Assembly: GCA_964469905.1 (NCBI GenBank)
Contig: CAYXZW010000017.1
Coordinates: 1-57,859 of the forward strand
Direction of reading: 5' to 3'
DNA from: MVRV01 sp964469905
GTDB lineage: Bacteria; Desulfobacterota; Syntrophia; Syntrophales; Smithellaceae
Length of the DNA: 57,859 bases
Shown: positions 19,007 to 26,937 of the stretch, piece by piece
How the letters are laid out: every line of letters starts with the position of its first letter
Position numbering within the stretch: position 1 is the stretch's first letter
Program-made: the position numbers and the translations under genes
The notes under the pieces: generated by a model
Told to the model about the DNA's origin: nothing
Database searches by the model: none
What the model saw: only the letters and a program-made list of their open reading frames with translations

Positions 19007-19190
19007 TATTGGCTCCCCAGGACGTACAGCTGTAAGAACTACATAAGCACATTATTCATGGCTGTTACGAAACAATCGAACAGAAAAAACAAATCTTAAC
19101 AGTCATGAATTGTCATTTTATCTTTTTCAGCTACTAACAAATGGTTTTAAAATTTCTTAATATGCAAATTACTATTTGGAATGTGCAACG
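19007..19190. repeat. tRNA-Asn 3'-end remnant plus cassette left-end repeat, copy 3
   Basis: TATTGGCTCCCCAG at 19007-19020, then about 150 bp homologous to 8148-8300 (shared ATTATTCATGGCTGTT and ATTTGGAAT near the far end). It opens segment Z of the array. The gap 18896-19224 holds this repeat and the palindrome only. Confidence 0.75.
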
Positions 19191-19224
19191 AAAAGCTAAG
19201 CAGGAGCAGTTTATTGGAAAATCA

Positions 19225-20001
19225 TTAGGATGTATATTTTCTTTCCGCAAATTGTTTGAATTCAGGATATAGTTTCACTATACAATCAGGACAGATACTG
19301 TGGCTGAAATCTGCCCCGGAATGATCTTTTATATAACTTTCAAGCTGTTCCCAGTAACCATCATCATTACGGATTTTTTTACAGTTACTGCATATAGGGA
19401 TAAATCCGCTGAGAGTCTTTATTTCACTCATTGCCTGCTCCAATAGCTGCTTTTCCTGAAGCAATGCCTTGTTTTTTTCTACCAGTAATGTATGGCTACG
19501 GTCTCGTGATGATTCCAGCCCGTAACCGACCATGGTAACTATACCAAGGGTGACGATAAAACGTAAAACAGTTGGATAACCATAAGAGTACCAGCCAAAA
19601 ACGGATGGCGTTAGAATTACGAAAAACAGGCAGGAGGCAAAAACCATGAACCATATCAGTCCTTCCCGTTTGCCGAAAAAGAAAAAGAATAAAAGAGGTA
19701 AAATGTAAATCCAATACAGGGATGTTCCTTGTCCTGCTCCATTTGGTACCGAGTAAAATAAACTCAGACATAATAGGAATAGACAGATACGGTAAATTAA
19801 TATGTCAGCATCAAATTTTTTCAGAGCTATGTAGGCAGTAACTATTATTGATACAAGAACTATGCTGATCTTTATTTCACGCATGCCATGGTTCATGACA
19901 TTGTATATTGCAAGAACAACAATTGCGAGAATAGTTACAGAACTGCACAGGACAAAAAGGAAACGTTTCCGCTTCTTATCAGTATCTATTGATTCTTGCA
20001 C
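19225..20001 (-). CDS. Membrane protein with coiled coil and C-terminal Cys-rich sensor-associated motif
   Basis: A 258-residue protein that starts at a GTG (20001) with AAGGGG upstream. About six membrane helices (residues 15-165) are followed by a coiled coil (EKNKALLQEKQLLEQAMSEI) and a conserved tail with ICSNCKKIRNDDGYWEQLE and ICPDCIVKLYPE. This tail, with two CxxC pairs, is common at the end of deltaproteobacterial sensor kinases and GGDEF proteins. Here no kinase or cyclase domain exists between the coil and the tail, so it looks like a sensor input module without an output domain. The tail may bind metal. Function is unknown. Confidence 0.7.
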   Translation of the reverse strand: MQESIDTDKKRKRFLFVLCSSVTILAIVVLAIYNVMNHGMREIKISIVLVSIIVTAYIALKKFDADILIYRICLFLLCLSLFYSVPNGAGQGTSLYWIYILPLLFFFFFGKREGLIWFMVFASCLFFVILTPSVFGWYSYGYPTVLRFIVTLGIVTMVGYGLESSRDRSHTLLVEKNKALLQEKQLLEQAMSEIKTLSGFIPICSNCKKIRNDDGYWEQLESYIKDHSGADFSHSICPDCIVKLYPEFKQFAERKYTS

Positions 20002-20138
20002 AGGACCCCTTCCACAAATGGCATTTCAGATGTAACAGGCTAGGGTATTACTCGTAATGCTGATATCCAACTGTATAAATCTATATTTTTACTTGATAAG
20101 AACTTGTTTTGATATCTAAAAGTATAGAGATCTTGATT

Positions 20139-20173
20139 GGATGTCAATGAAAAATTGACCAAAAAAAGTGGCG
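20139..20173. repeat. Internal cassette motif, copy 2
   Basis: Matches 9675-9710: GGATGTCAATGAAAAATTGA, then GTGGCG. It contains the palindrome TCAATGAAAAATTGA. The surrounding gap 20002-20373 has no gene I can support. Confidence 0.5.
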
Positions 20174-20373
20174 CAGGACAGATAATTGGAGAGCGAGAAT
20201 GGTGTTTATAAAGTATTGAAGTTCTCTGCTTTTGCGCAAGTTGGCTTTTTTGTGGATAACGATAACAGGAAGGATACATCAAAAAGGACAAGAGACAGAA
20301 CTACAAGGCCTTGCTTTCTTAATGTTAGCGCACCCTGACGGTTATTAATAGCGCGCACCTATCTATTGGTACC

Positions 20374-20784
20374 TCAATAATGATTCCCCGGATACAGGCG
20401 CAGTTGATTAAACACAATTCCGCAGACATCACTCTTGGAGGCCCCAGGCTTCAGCTCTATTCTAAAAAATTGCTGCGGGTCATCAAAATGGCGATATGTG
20501 CCCGTGAATACACAATCGTATCTATCCTGGAAAATACCTCCGAATGTGCCGGCACCGTAGCTGCAGCGGTAGGGGGCAATTCTGTAGTCCGGAGACTTGC
20601 TTATGCTGTAAGTAAGGTAGAACCTTTCCCAACGACCCCACTGCCAGGGAAGATACCAGGGAGTCTGTGACTCGATAATTACCGTGCAGGAAAATGTGCC
20701 GTTGTCCCAATCTCCCGCAGCCTGAGCTGGTACTTGAGCGAATAAGCAGAGAATAAGTAATGCAGCAATAGACAGATTTTTCAT
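20374..20784 (-). CDS. Small exported protein of unknown function
   Basis: A 136-residue protein with a clear Sec signal peptide, MKNLSIAALLILCLFAQVPA then QA-A, so mature from about residue 23. The mature part is rich in aromatic residues (WYLPWQWGRWERFY) and has four cysteines that could form two disulfides. The ATG at 20784 has AAGGAA upstream. I do not recognise a family. It is the second gene of segment Z, on the same strand as the membrane protein. Periplasmic or surface location is inferred from the signal. Confidence 0.6.
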   Translation of the reverse strand: MKNLSIAALLILCLFAQVPAQAAGDWDNGTFSCTVIIESQTPWYLPWQWGRWERFYLTYSISKSPDYRIAPYRCSYGAGTFGGIFQDRYDCVFTGTYRHFDDPQQFFRIELKPGASKSDVCGIVFNQLRLYPGNHY

Positions 20785-20988
20785 TGCCTGTTCCTTTTCA
20801 TCGTCGGGATTTTGATATTTAAGTCGTGTAGACCTGTTTCTTCCAATATTATGTATTGAGGTTTGTTTTCTTCATTACCATCTATTTTCCCACCAGTGTC
20901 ATAGCATGGCAACACTTTATGTATATCATGTTTTCAGTGAGACAACATAAATGATTACAAGTTAAAGCCAAGAGTTTTTGCTGAGCAT

Positions 20989-21193
20989 GCCGGCTTGTAT
21001 GTAAAAGGAAGGAGTCATTTGCTCTGATGTTTCCTTAGATTTCCACGATACTATGGACAGGTAAAAATGGTAAGCTTTGGGAGAAAGTTTTGGTCTATTG
21101 ATGATTGGTGACAAAGCTGTACATTAATAAACTTTATACAAAAACTTAAGGGGCTAGGCATTACGCCTAACCCCTTTTGTATTGGCTCCCCAG
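20989..21193. repeat. Cassette right-end repeat at the intact tRNA-Asn, copy 4
   Basis: Near-identical to 10884-11086 for about 200 bp, ending within the 3' end of tRNA-Asn. It includes GGAGTCATTTGCTCTGA, the tRNA terminator palindrome and TATTGGCTCCCCAG (21180-21193). The upstream part of the gap (20785-20988) has no recognisable feature. Confidence 0.85.
21148..21176 (-). terminator. Terminator of tRNA-Asn
   Basis: On the minus strand AAGGGGTTAGGC-GTAAT-GCCTAGCCCCTT is followed by AAGTTTTTG, seven bases past the tRNA 3' end. The stem is the parent form of those at 11041-11069 and 18975-19003. Confidence 0.75.
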
Positions 21194-21258
21194 CGCGGAC
21201 TCGAACCACGGACATGGTGGTTAACAGCCACCCGCTCTACCGACTGAGCTACTGAGGA
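21183..21258 (-). tRNA. tRNA-Asn (GTT)
   Basis: A 76-base tRNA. The acceptor TCCTCAG pairs with CTGGGGA, then discriminator G and encoded CCA. The D-arm is GCTCAGTCGGTAGAGC, the anticodon stem GGTGG/CCACC encloses CTGTTAA with anticodon GTT, and the T-arm has GGTTCGAGTCC. It is the only complete copy; its last 11-12 bases recur at three places downstream of it. Confidence 0.97.
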
Positions 21259-21343
21259 ACATATGTTTTCAAACAACATCTAAGCTAATAAATAATCCTT
21301 GTTTCCAACAGCATACGTTGTTTCAGCTATCGGGAAAATGCTT

Positions 21344-22057
21344 TTACCTGCAATTGGTGCAAACTGCAAGTTCTTTTAACGGAACTCCGGTTTTTTTACT
21401 TATATATTTTAACTGATCTTCGGGAGCAAAATAGCGGCCGCAAACATCACATGCCTTCATTTTAAAGGTTCGCCCCCAGATTTTTCTTGTCTCTTCGGTT
21501 GTTTCCATCTCGATGTGACCTGTCGGACAGATAAATGCACAGGCACCACAACCGATGCACACAGCGGAATCCTCGTTGAACGGGGTGCTGACAGCTTTAT
21601 CCGCACCGCGGCACGAGAAACCGATGGCGCTGACACCGACTATTTCCTCACAGACACGCACACAGGAACGACAAAGGATACATTTACTCTTATCCAAGTC
21701 CTTCGCAAATCTCGGTTGCGGCTCAACTCCCAACTGGGCGGCCAGATCCCGAATAACATCCGATTCCGGACAGCGAGCCAGCAGCAGCTGCAACACCAGA
21801 CGGCGGACATTAAGAACCCGCTCGTTTTTGGTTTCAATGATGATGCCTTCTTCGACCGGGTAGAGGCAGGAAGTTACGATTTTTGCTCTTTTGCCTTTTT
21901 TCGCTTCCACAACACAAAGTCTGCAGGCACCGGACCGGGAAATTGCTTCATGAGCGCAGAGAGTGGGTATATCGATACCGTTAGCACGGGCGGCTTCCAG
22001 AACCATTGTGCCTTTTGCTGCTGATATTTTTTTGCCGTCAATAATAAAATTTGCCAT
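21344..22057 (-). CDS. NuoG/HydA N-terminal-like Fe-S subunit (no catalytic domain)
   Basis: A 237-residue electron-transfer protein. Residues 1-75 are a plant-type [2Fe-2S] domain with Cys34, 45, 48 and 64. Residues about 125-190 hold two [4Fe-4S] sites (CILCRSCVRVC and CIGCGACAFICP). A C-terminal segment has CDVCG and CTNCR, a possible rubredoxin-like or zinc ribbon. It resembles the N-terminal part of NuoG or of [FeFe]-hydrogenase HydA/HndD, but no H-cluster domain follows. It is the last gene of a run with NuoF-, NuoE- and 2-oxoacid oxidoreductase-like genes, so it probably relays electrons between NADH and ferredoxin or the oxidoreductase. Confidence 0.85.
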   Translation of the reverse strand: MANFIIDGKKISAAKGTMVLEAARANGIDIPTLCAHEAISRSGACRLCVVEAKKGKRAKIVTSCLYPVEEGIIIETKNERVLNVRRLVLQLLLARCPESDVIRDLAAQLGVEPQPRFAKDLDKSKCILCRSCVRVCEEIVGVSAIGFSCRGADKAVSTPFNEDSAVCIGCGACAFICPTGHIEMETTEETRKIWGRTFKMKACDVCGRYFAPEDQLKYISKKTGVPLKELAVCTNCR

Positions 22058-22071
22058 CTTATATCCTACCT

Positions 22072-23985
22072 TTATTCAACGGTTATTGCGTTAAATTTGC
22101 AGCTTTCCATACAGATGCCGCACTTAATACATTTCTTCTGGTTGATCTTATGCGCCTTCTTCTTTTCCCCGCTGATGCACTCCGAAGGACATTTCTTAGC
22201 ACAAACACCGCAGCCCGTACATTTTTTCGCCACGATATCATAACGGATCAGTGCACGACAAACACCTGCCGGACAATGCTTTTGATTGATATGAGCATCA
22301 TATTCTTCACGGAAATATTTAATCGTACTCAAAACGGGGTTAGGAGCACTGCCGCCCAGGGCACACAAGGAGCCGTCAACAATTCCGCGGGCCATGGATT
22401 CGAGCATTTCCACATCACCGACCTTACCGCGGCCCTCACAGATATCATGGAGAATATCGTTCATGCGGCGGACGCCTTCGCGACAGGGCACACACTTACC
22501 GCAGGATTCAGCAGCCAGAAATTCAATAAAATACCGGGCCAGATCGACCATACAGGTTTTTTCGTCCATGACAATCATGCCGCCGGACCCCATCATCGAA
22601 CCTGCTTCCCAGAGAGCATCAAAATCAACGGACAGATCCATCATCTTGGCCGGGATACAACCACCGGAGGGGCCACCGGTCTGGACAGCCTTAAATTTCT
22701 TCCCGCCGGGAATCCCGCCGCCGATGTCATAAATAATGTCCTTCAGGGGAATGCCCATCGGCACTTCGACCAGACCGATATTATTTATTTTGCCAACCAG
22801 AGAAAAGACTTTTGTACCCGTGCTGTGCGGAACACCGATCTCGGAAAACCATTTGCCGCTGCGGGCAATTATCACCGGTACATTAGCCCATGTTTCCACG
22901 TTATTTAAATTTGTCGGGCGATCCCAAAGACCGTGTTCTACTGTATGAACATATTTAGCCCGGGGCTCCCCGGCTTTTCCTTCCAGAGAAGCCATCAAAG
23001 CCGTAGATTCACCGCAAACAAAAGCTCCGGCTCCCTTGCCGATTTTGATGTCAAAACTAAAATTTGTTCCGAAAATATTTTTTCCTAAAAGACCGGCGCT
23101 ACGGGCATCGGCAATTGCCTTGGTTAAATTGGCAACAGCCAGCGGATATTCGTTGCGTACATAAATATAACCTTCCTGAGCACCGATGGCATAGGCACCA
23201 ATAATCATTCCTTCAATAACACTGTGGGGATCACCTTCCATCACAGAACGATCCATATAGGCACCGGGATCACCCTCGTCACCGTTACAAATTACATACT
23301 TGATATCTCCCTTGGCGGCAACACAGCTCTGCCATTTAACGCCGGTAGGAAATCCGCCGCCGCCGCGTCCCTTCAGACCGGATTTAATCACATCTTCCAC
23401 AATAGCCGCAGGCTCCAGGGAGGTCAGAGCTTTTTGAGCGGCCAGATAGCCGCCACGGGCAATATATTCTTCAATATTTTCCGGATCAATAATGCCGCAA
23501 TTTCTTGTCGCAATCTTGACTTGCTTTTTATAAAAAGGAATCTCGTACATCGCGGGTATTTCCCGGAGATACTCCGGCAATGCCCCTTTCAGGTATTGCT
23601 TCCTCTCTCTTTTGGCGATGATGTCTTCTTCATCAACCCGGTAAATCGGCTTAATTTTATCAATCGTGCCTTTGACAATCTGATCAATAAGCTGCGATAC
23701 TTTATCAGCCGTCATTTTCCCGTAGGAAAGACGCGGTTTGTCTTTTTCAATCACGTCAACCAGCGGTTCAATGAAATCCATACCCATCGAACCGGTCTTG
23801 GTTAAAATATAGGGTAGTTTCCTCTTTTTAATTTCGGAACTCAGCGCATCATAGACTTCACCGGCACCGGAAGCAATTCCGCTCGTCGCCATACCAACAA
23901 CTATTTTTACGCTGCTGGGAAAAAGAGATTTTAATCCTTTGTCCCCGGTTTTTTTCAAATCATCAAGTGTGCTGATTTTCTTCAC
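22072..23985 (-). CDS. NuoF/HydB-like NADH-binding flavoprotein with extra ferredoxin domain
   Basis: A 637-residue diaphorase subunit. Domains in order: a thioredoxin-like N-terminus (1-110), the NuoF core (about 160-540) with GLKGRGGGGFPTG for FMN/NADH and the cluster ligands CGKCVPCREG plus a later Cys, and a C-terminal two-[4Fe-4S] ferredoxin (CTGCGVCAKKC, CIKCGICMESC). In HydB/HndC the N-terminal domain carries a [2Fe-2S] cluster, but here residues 1-160 contain no cysteine, so that cluster is absent. It starts at ATG 23985, four bases after the NuoE-like gene. Role: electron entry from or to NADH. Confidence 0.93.
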   Translation of the reverse strand: MKKISTLDDLKKTGDKGLKSLFPSSVKIVVGMATSGIASGAGEVYDALSSEIKKRKLPYILTKTGSMGMDFIEPLVDVIEKDKPRLSYGKMTADKVSQLIDQIVKGTIDKIKPIYRVDEEDIIAKRERKQYLKGALPEYLREIPAMYEIPFYKKQVKIATRNCGIIDPENIEEYIARGGYLAAQKALTSLEPAAIVEDVIKSGLKGRGGGGFPTGVKWQSCVAAKGDIKYVICNGDEGDPGAYMDRSVMEGDPHSVIEGMIIGAYAIGAQEGYIYVRNEYPLAVANLTKAIADARSAGLLGKNIFGTNFSFDIKIGKGAGAFVCGESTALMASLEGKAGEPRAKYVHTVEHGLWDRPTNLNNVETWANVPVIIARSGKWFSEIGVPHSTGTKVFSLVGKINNIGLVEVPMGIPLKDIIYDIGGGIPGGKKFKAVQTGGPSGGCIPAKMMDLSVDFDALWEAGSMMGSGGMIVMDEKTCMVDLARYFIEFLAAESCGKCVPCREGVRRMNDILHDICEGRGKVGDVEMLESMARGIVDGSLCALGGSAPNPVLSTIKYFREEYDAHINQKHCPAGVCRALIRYDIVAKKCTGCGVCAKKCPSECISGEKKKAHKINQKKCIKCGICMESCKFNAITVE

Positions 23986-23989
23986 TTTC

Positions 23990-24466
23990 TCACCCCTGTT
24001 TTCTATAATTTCTCAATATCCCGGGAATTTCGTTCTGTGTGAGATATGGATGGATATTGCCGCCAATCCGCACAACCGGCGCCAGAGAGCAGCAACCAAG
24101 ACACCTTACCTCTTCCAGGGTAAACATATTGTCCTTTGTCGTCTGGCCGCATTCAATTTCCAAATCTCTCTGCAGCCTATCCTTTAAATTGAAAGCTCCC
24201 TGCACGTGGCAGGCGGTCCCGGCACAAACCTCAATCAGATAACGACCGCGGGGATTCAAACTGAAAGTATTATAAAAAGTCGCTACTTCGTAAATGCGGC
24301 TGATGGGAACTCCCAGTTGTTCACCTACAACGGACAAAGCTTCTTTCGGCAGATAATTATATTCTTCCTGAATATCCTGCAATATAGCTATCAAGCCGCT
24401 TTTGTCCCGGCCGTGTTTTTTTACTATCTCTTTTGTTTTCGCCTCTGTTGTCGTGGCTTTTTTCAT
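23990..24466 (-). CDS. NuoE/HydC-like [2Fe-2S] subunit
   Basis: A 158-residue thioredoxin-like ferredoxin of the 24-kDa Complex I/HndA type. Four ligands are visible: CAGTAC and CLGCC, in EVCAGTACHVQGAFN and EEVRCLGCCSLAPVVRIG. The N-terminal helix bundle (SGLIAILQDIQEEYNYLP) is typical. Together with the NuoF-like subunit it forms the NADH diaphorase pair. It lies 35 bp after the 2-oxoacid oxidoreductase beta gene and is part of the same run. Confidence 0.93.
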   Translation of the reverse strand: MKKATTTEAKTKEIVKKHGRDKSGLIAILQDIQEEYNYLPKEALSVVGEQLGVPISRIYEVATFYNTFSLNPRGRYLIEVCAGTACHVQGAFNLKDRLQRDLEIECGQTTKDNMFTLEEVRCLGCCSLAPVVRIGGNIHPYLTQNEIPGILRNYRKQG

Positions 24467-24501
24467 GCTTCAATCACCTCAGAATTCTTCAGAGTTGCCC
24501 C

Positions 24502-25458
24502 TCAATATGAGTCCCATGCCTTCAGGAATTCAACTTTGTTTAATAATTTCTTATACTCGCCCTCTACCCGGCCCTGAATCATAATAATTTCTTCTTCACT
24601 CAGATGGCGGTAGCGCCCCTGTGATTTGAAATAATTTTTAATCGGCTTCAGTTTTTTCGGCATTTCCGAGGAAAGCTTATATTTGCCGTTTTCGACTTCA
24701 AAGAGCGGGAAAACTCCGGTTTCCACTGCCAGTCGTCCTATAGAAACAGCCTGATCGGAAGGACAGCGCCATCCGGTCGGACAAGTAGAAAAACAATGGA
24801 TATAAGCCGGTCCTTTTACCTTTTTAGCTTTTTCGACCTTGCGGATAAAATCCAGCGGATAACTGGCACAGGCAGTCGCCACGTAAGGAACATTATGCGC
24901 AACCATAATTTCGGTCATATTCTTTTTCCAGGTTTTTTGCCCCATGCTGACCTTACCGGCCGGAGCTGTTGTGGTGGATGCTCCCATCGGCGTACCGCTG
25001 GAGCGCTGAATACCCGTATTCATATAGGCTTCATTATCGAAGCAGACAAAAAGCATATTGTGGCCGCGTTCCATTGCTCCCGAAAGAGCCTGCATGCCGA
25101 TATCCATTGTCCCACCGTCACCGGCCATGCCGACGACTTTAACATCGCGATCGGCAATCCTGCCTTTGCGGCGCATCGCCTTGAGGCCTGCTTCCACACC
25201 GGACGCCACGGCGGCCGCATTTTCAAAAGCTACGTGAATCCATGGCACTTCCCAGGCGGTTGTCGGATACATGCTGGAGATGATTTCCATACAGCCGGTA
25301 GCGGAAGCGATAACCGTATCTTCTCCCAGCGCCTTTAACATCAGACGCACAGCCAGCACTTCGCCACAACCCTGACAGGCACGATGACCGGATGATATTA
25401 ATTCTTTTTTATTGATCAGCCGCGGGGCAAATAAATCAAAATTCTCAACAATATTCAT
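24502..25458 (-). CDS. porB: 2-oxoacid:ferredoxin oxidoreductase, beta subunit (PorB-like)
   Basis: Thiamine-pyrophosphate and [4Fe-4S] subunit, 318 residues from the ATG at 25458. The start is chosen because the ATG overlaps the stop of the alpha gene (TAATG) and has a GAGGG upstream. Cluster ligands appear as ACQGCGE, ATGCMEI and a distal CPTGWRCP. The TPP motif is GDGGTMDIGMQALSGAMERG with a downstream DNEAYMNTGIQRS. It decarboxylates a 2-oxoacid, most likely pyruvate, to acyl-CoA. Adjacent alpha, delta and gamma genes complete a four-subunit enzyme. Confidence 0.93.
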   Translation of the reverse strand: MNIVENFDLFAPRLINKKELISSGHRACQGCGEVLAVRLMLKALGEDTVIASATGCMEIISSMYPTTAWEVPWIHVAFENAAAVASGVEAGLKAMRRKGRIADRDVKVVGMAGDGGTMDIGMQALSGAMERGHNMLFVCFDNEAYMNTGIQRSSGTPMGASTTTAPAGKVSMGQKTWKKNMTEIMVAHNVPYVATACASYPLDFIRKVEKAKKVKGPAYIHCFSTCPTGWRCPSDQAVSIGRLAVETGVFPLFEVENGKYKLSSEMPKKLKPIKNYFKSQGRYRHLSEEEIIMIQGRVEGEYKKLLNKVEFLKAWDSY

Positions 25459-26627
25459 TATTCCCTCACCCCCCAAAATTCATAGGTGCCTGCTTTTATA
25501 CCTTCACTGGCTACTTTATTAATCATATCCACAAAATCCGTTACAGTTACATCCCTGCCGCCCAGGCCGATAATGTAATTGTATAATGTCGGACGCACCG
25601 CTTCACTGTAAAGAGCTGACCTGATCTCGGAAAAAACCGGACCACCGGGACCGCCGAACGAAACTGCACGGTCTGTTACCAGTACTTTTTTCGCTTTTAT
25701 CAACACTTCCTTAATTTCAGCAAACGGGAACGGACGCCACAATCTCAGTTTAACCAGACCGACAGACAGACCTTTGGCCCGTAATTCGTCAATGGCCAAC
25801 TCTGCTGTTTCACCCATGGAACCCATTGTCAGCAAAAGAATTTCTGCACCATCAGCTTTATAGGTTTCCACCGGTTTATAAGTGCGGCCAAACGTTTTAG
25901 CCCATTCATCCCAGACGGCCAGAATTGTTTTCTTCGAATTTTTGAGGGCTTCATCTTTCGCCTTCATTATTTCCGTAAAATAGTCCGCCATGGAGAAAGC
26001 ACCCATCGTTACCGGATTGCTCGGATGCAGCGTAGCAAACGGAACCCGCGCCGGCAGGAATTTGTCCACCAGTTCCTGATCGGGAAATTCTACCGGTTCC
26101 ACCATGTGGGTCAGCTGAAAGCCGTCAATATTCACACAGACCGGCAGATTGACATCCTTGTGTTCGGCGATCTTAAAAGCCTGAATGGATAAATCAATTG
26201 CCTCCTGGCCGTTTTCGACAAAAAGAGAAATCCAGCCGGAATCACGCTGCGGCATGATGTCCGAATGATCATTTAATATATTCAAGGGACCGGAAACGGC
26301 ACGGTTGGCAATTCCCATAACCAGCGGCAAACGCATCGCTGAGGCAATGGGTAATATTTCATGCATTAACATCAAGCCCTGCGAACTGGTTGCCGTATAG
26401 ACACGTGCTCCTGTTCCAGACGCGCCGATAATCGCGCTGATTGCCGAATGCTCCGATTCCACTGTAACAAATTCGGCATCGATTTTGCCGTCAGCTACCA
26501 GATCGGAAAGGTGTTCTCCGATGTGCGACTGCGGAGTAATGGGGTAAACGGCCGCCATATCGATATTGCACTGTCCGACTGCTTCGGCCACGGCAAGTGC
26601 TACTTCCATTCCAACACGTTTTGCCAT
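25458..26627 (-). CDS. porA: 2-oxoacid:ferredoxin oxidoreductase, alpha subunit (PorA-like)
   Basis: A 389-residue transketolase-like subunit. AVYPITPQSHIGEHLSDLV and VESEHSAISAIIGASGTGAR are the family opening, and IANRAVSGPLNILNDHSD is a pyruvate-type motif. The C-terminal segment VTDRAVSFGGPGGPVF is the CoA/domain II region. With the four-gene arrangement it fits pyruvate (or branched 2-oxoacid) oxidoreductase rather than two-subunit KorAB. ATG at 26627 follows GGAGGGAT, one base after the delta gene stop. Confidence 0.92.
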   Translation of the reverse strand: MAKRVGMEVALAVAEAVGQCNIDMAAVYPITPQSHIGEHLSDLVADGKIDAEFVTVESEHSAISAIIGASGTGARVYTATSSQGLMLMHEILPIASAMRLPLVMGIANRAVSGPLNILNDHSDIMPQRDSGWISLFVENGQEAIDLSIQAFKIAEHKDVNLPVCVNIDGFQLTHMVEPVEFPDQELVDKFLPARVPFATLHPSNPVTMGAFSMADYFTEIMKAKDEALKNSKKTILAVWDEWAKTFGRTYKPVETYKADGAEILLLTMGSMGETAELAIDELRAKGLSVGLVKLRLWRPFPFAEIKEVLIKAKKVLVTDRAVSFGGPGGPVFSEIRSALYSEAVRPTLYNYIIGLGGRDVTVTDFVDMINKVASEGIKAGTYEFWGVRE

Positions 26628-26628
26628 G

Positions 26629-26919
26629 TTATCCCTCCTCCACCATTGCTATTGCCCGCGACCAGCATTCGTGAGCACAAATACCGCAACCCTTGCAGTA
26701 ATCCAGGTTTGCTTTGAAATAACCGTCTTCCGATTGCGCCACACATCCTTCCGGACAAAATACGTAACAAATACCGCATTTGATGCATTTCTGATTGTTC
26801 CAGACGGGTCTCTGCGCCCTCCAACTTCCCGTATGATATTCACTGGCGCTGCCCGGGCGTAAAACAACACAACCTGTTGTTATTTCCTGCCAGCCAGCCG
26901 GCCCGCTTTTCTTCGTCAT
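26629..26919 (-). CDS. porD: 2-oxoacid:ferredoxin oxidoreductase, delta subunit (ferredoxin)
   Basis: A 96-residue protein with two [4Fe-4S] sites, CIKCGICYVFCPEGC and CKGCGICAHECW, preceded by a 40-residue extension (GSWRAQRPVWNNQKC) typical of PorD. It passes electrons from the beta subunit. It lies 18 bp after the gamma gene and one base before alpha. Confidence 0.92.
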   Translation of the reverse strand: MTKKSGPAGWQEITTGCVVLRPGSASEYHTGSWRAQRPVWNNQKCIKCGICYVFCPEGCVAQSEDGYFKANLDYCKGCGICAHECWSRAIAMVEEG

Positions 26920-26937
26920 GATCTTACCACCTCAATT

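Noticed and set aside
21344..22057. [FeFe]-hydrogenase
   Set aside because: Only the N-terminal Fe-S part is present; none of the H-cluster cysteine motifs exist in the 237 residues.
22051..22908. 285-codon plus-strand frame opposite the NuoF-like gene
   Set aside because: Antisense to conserved Fe-S and FMN motifs; no recognisable protein features.
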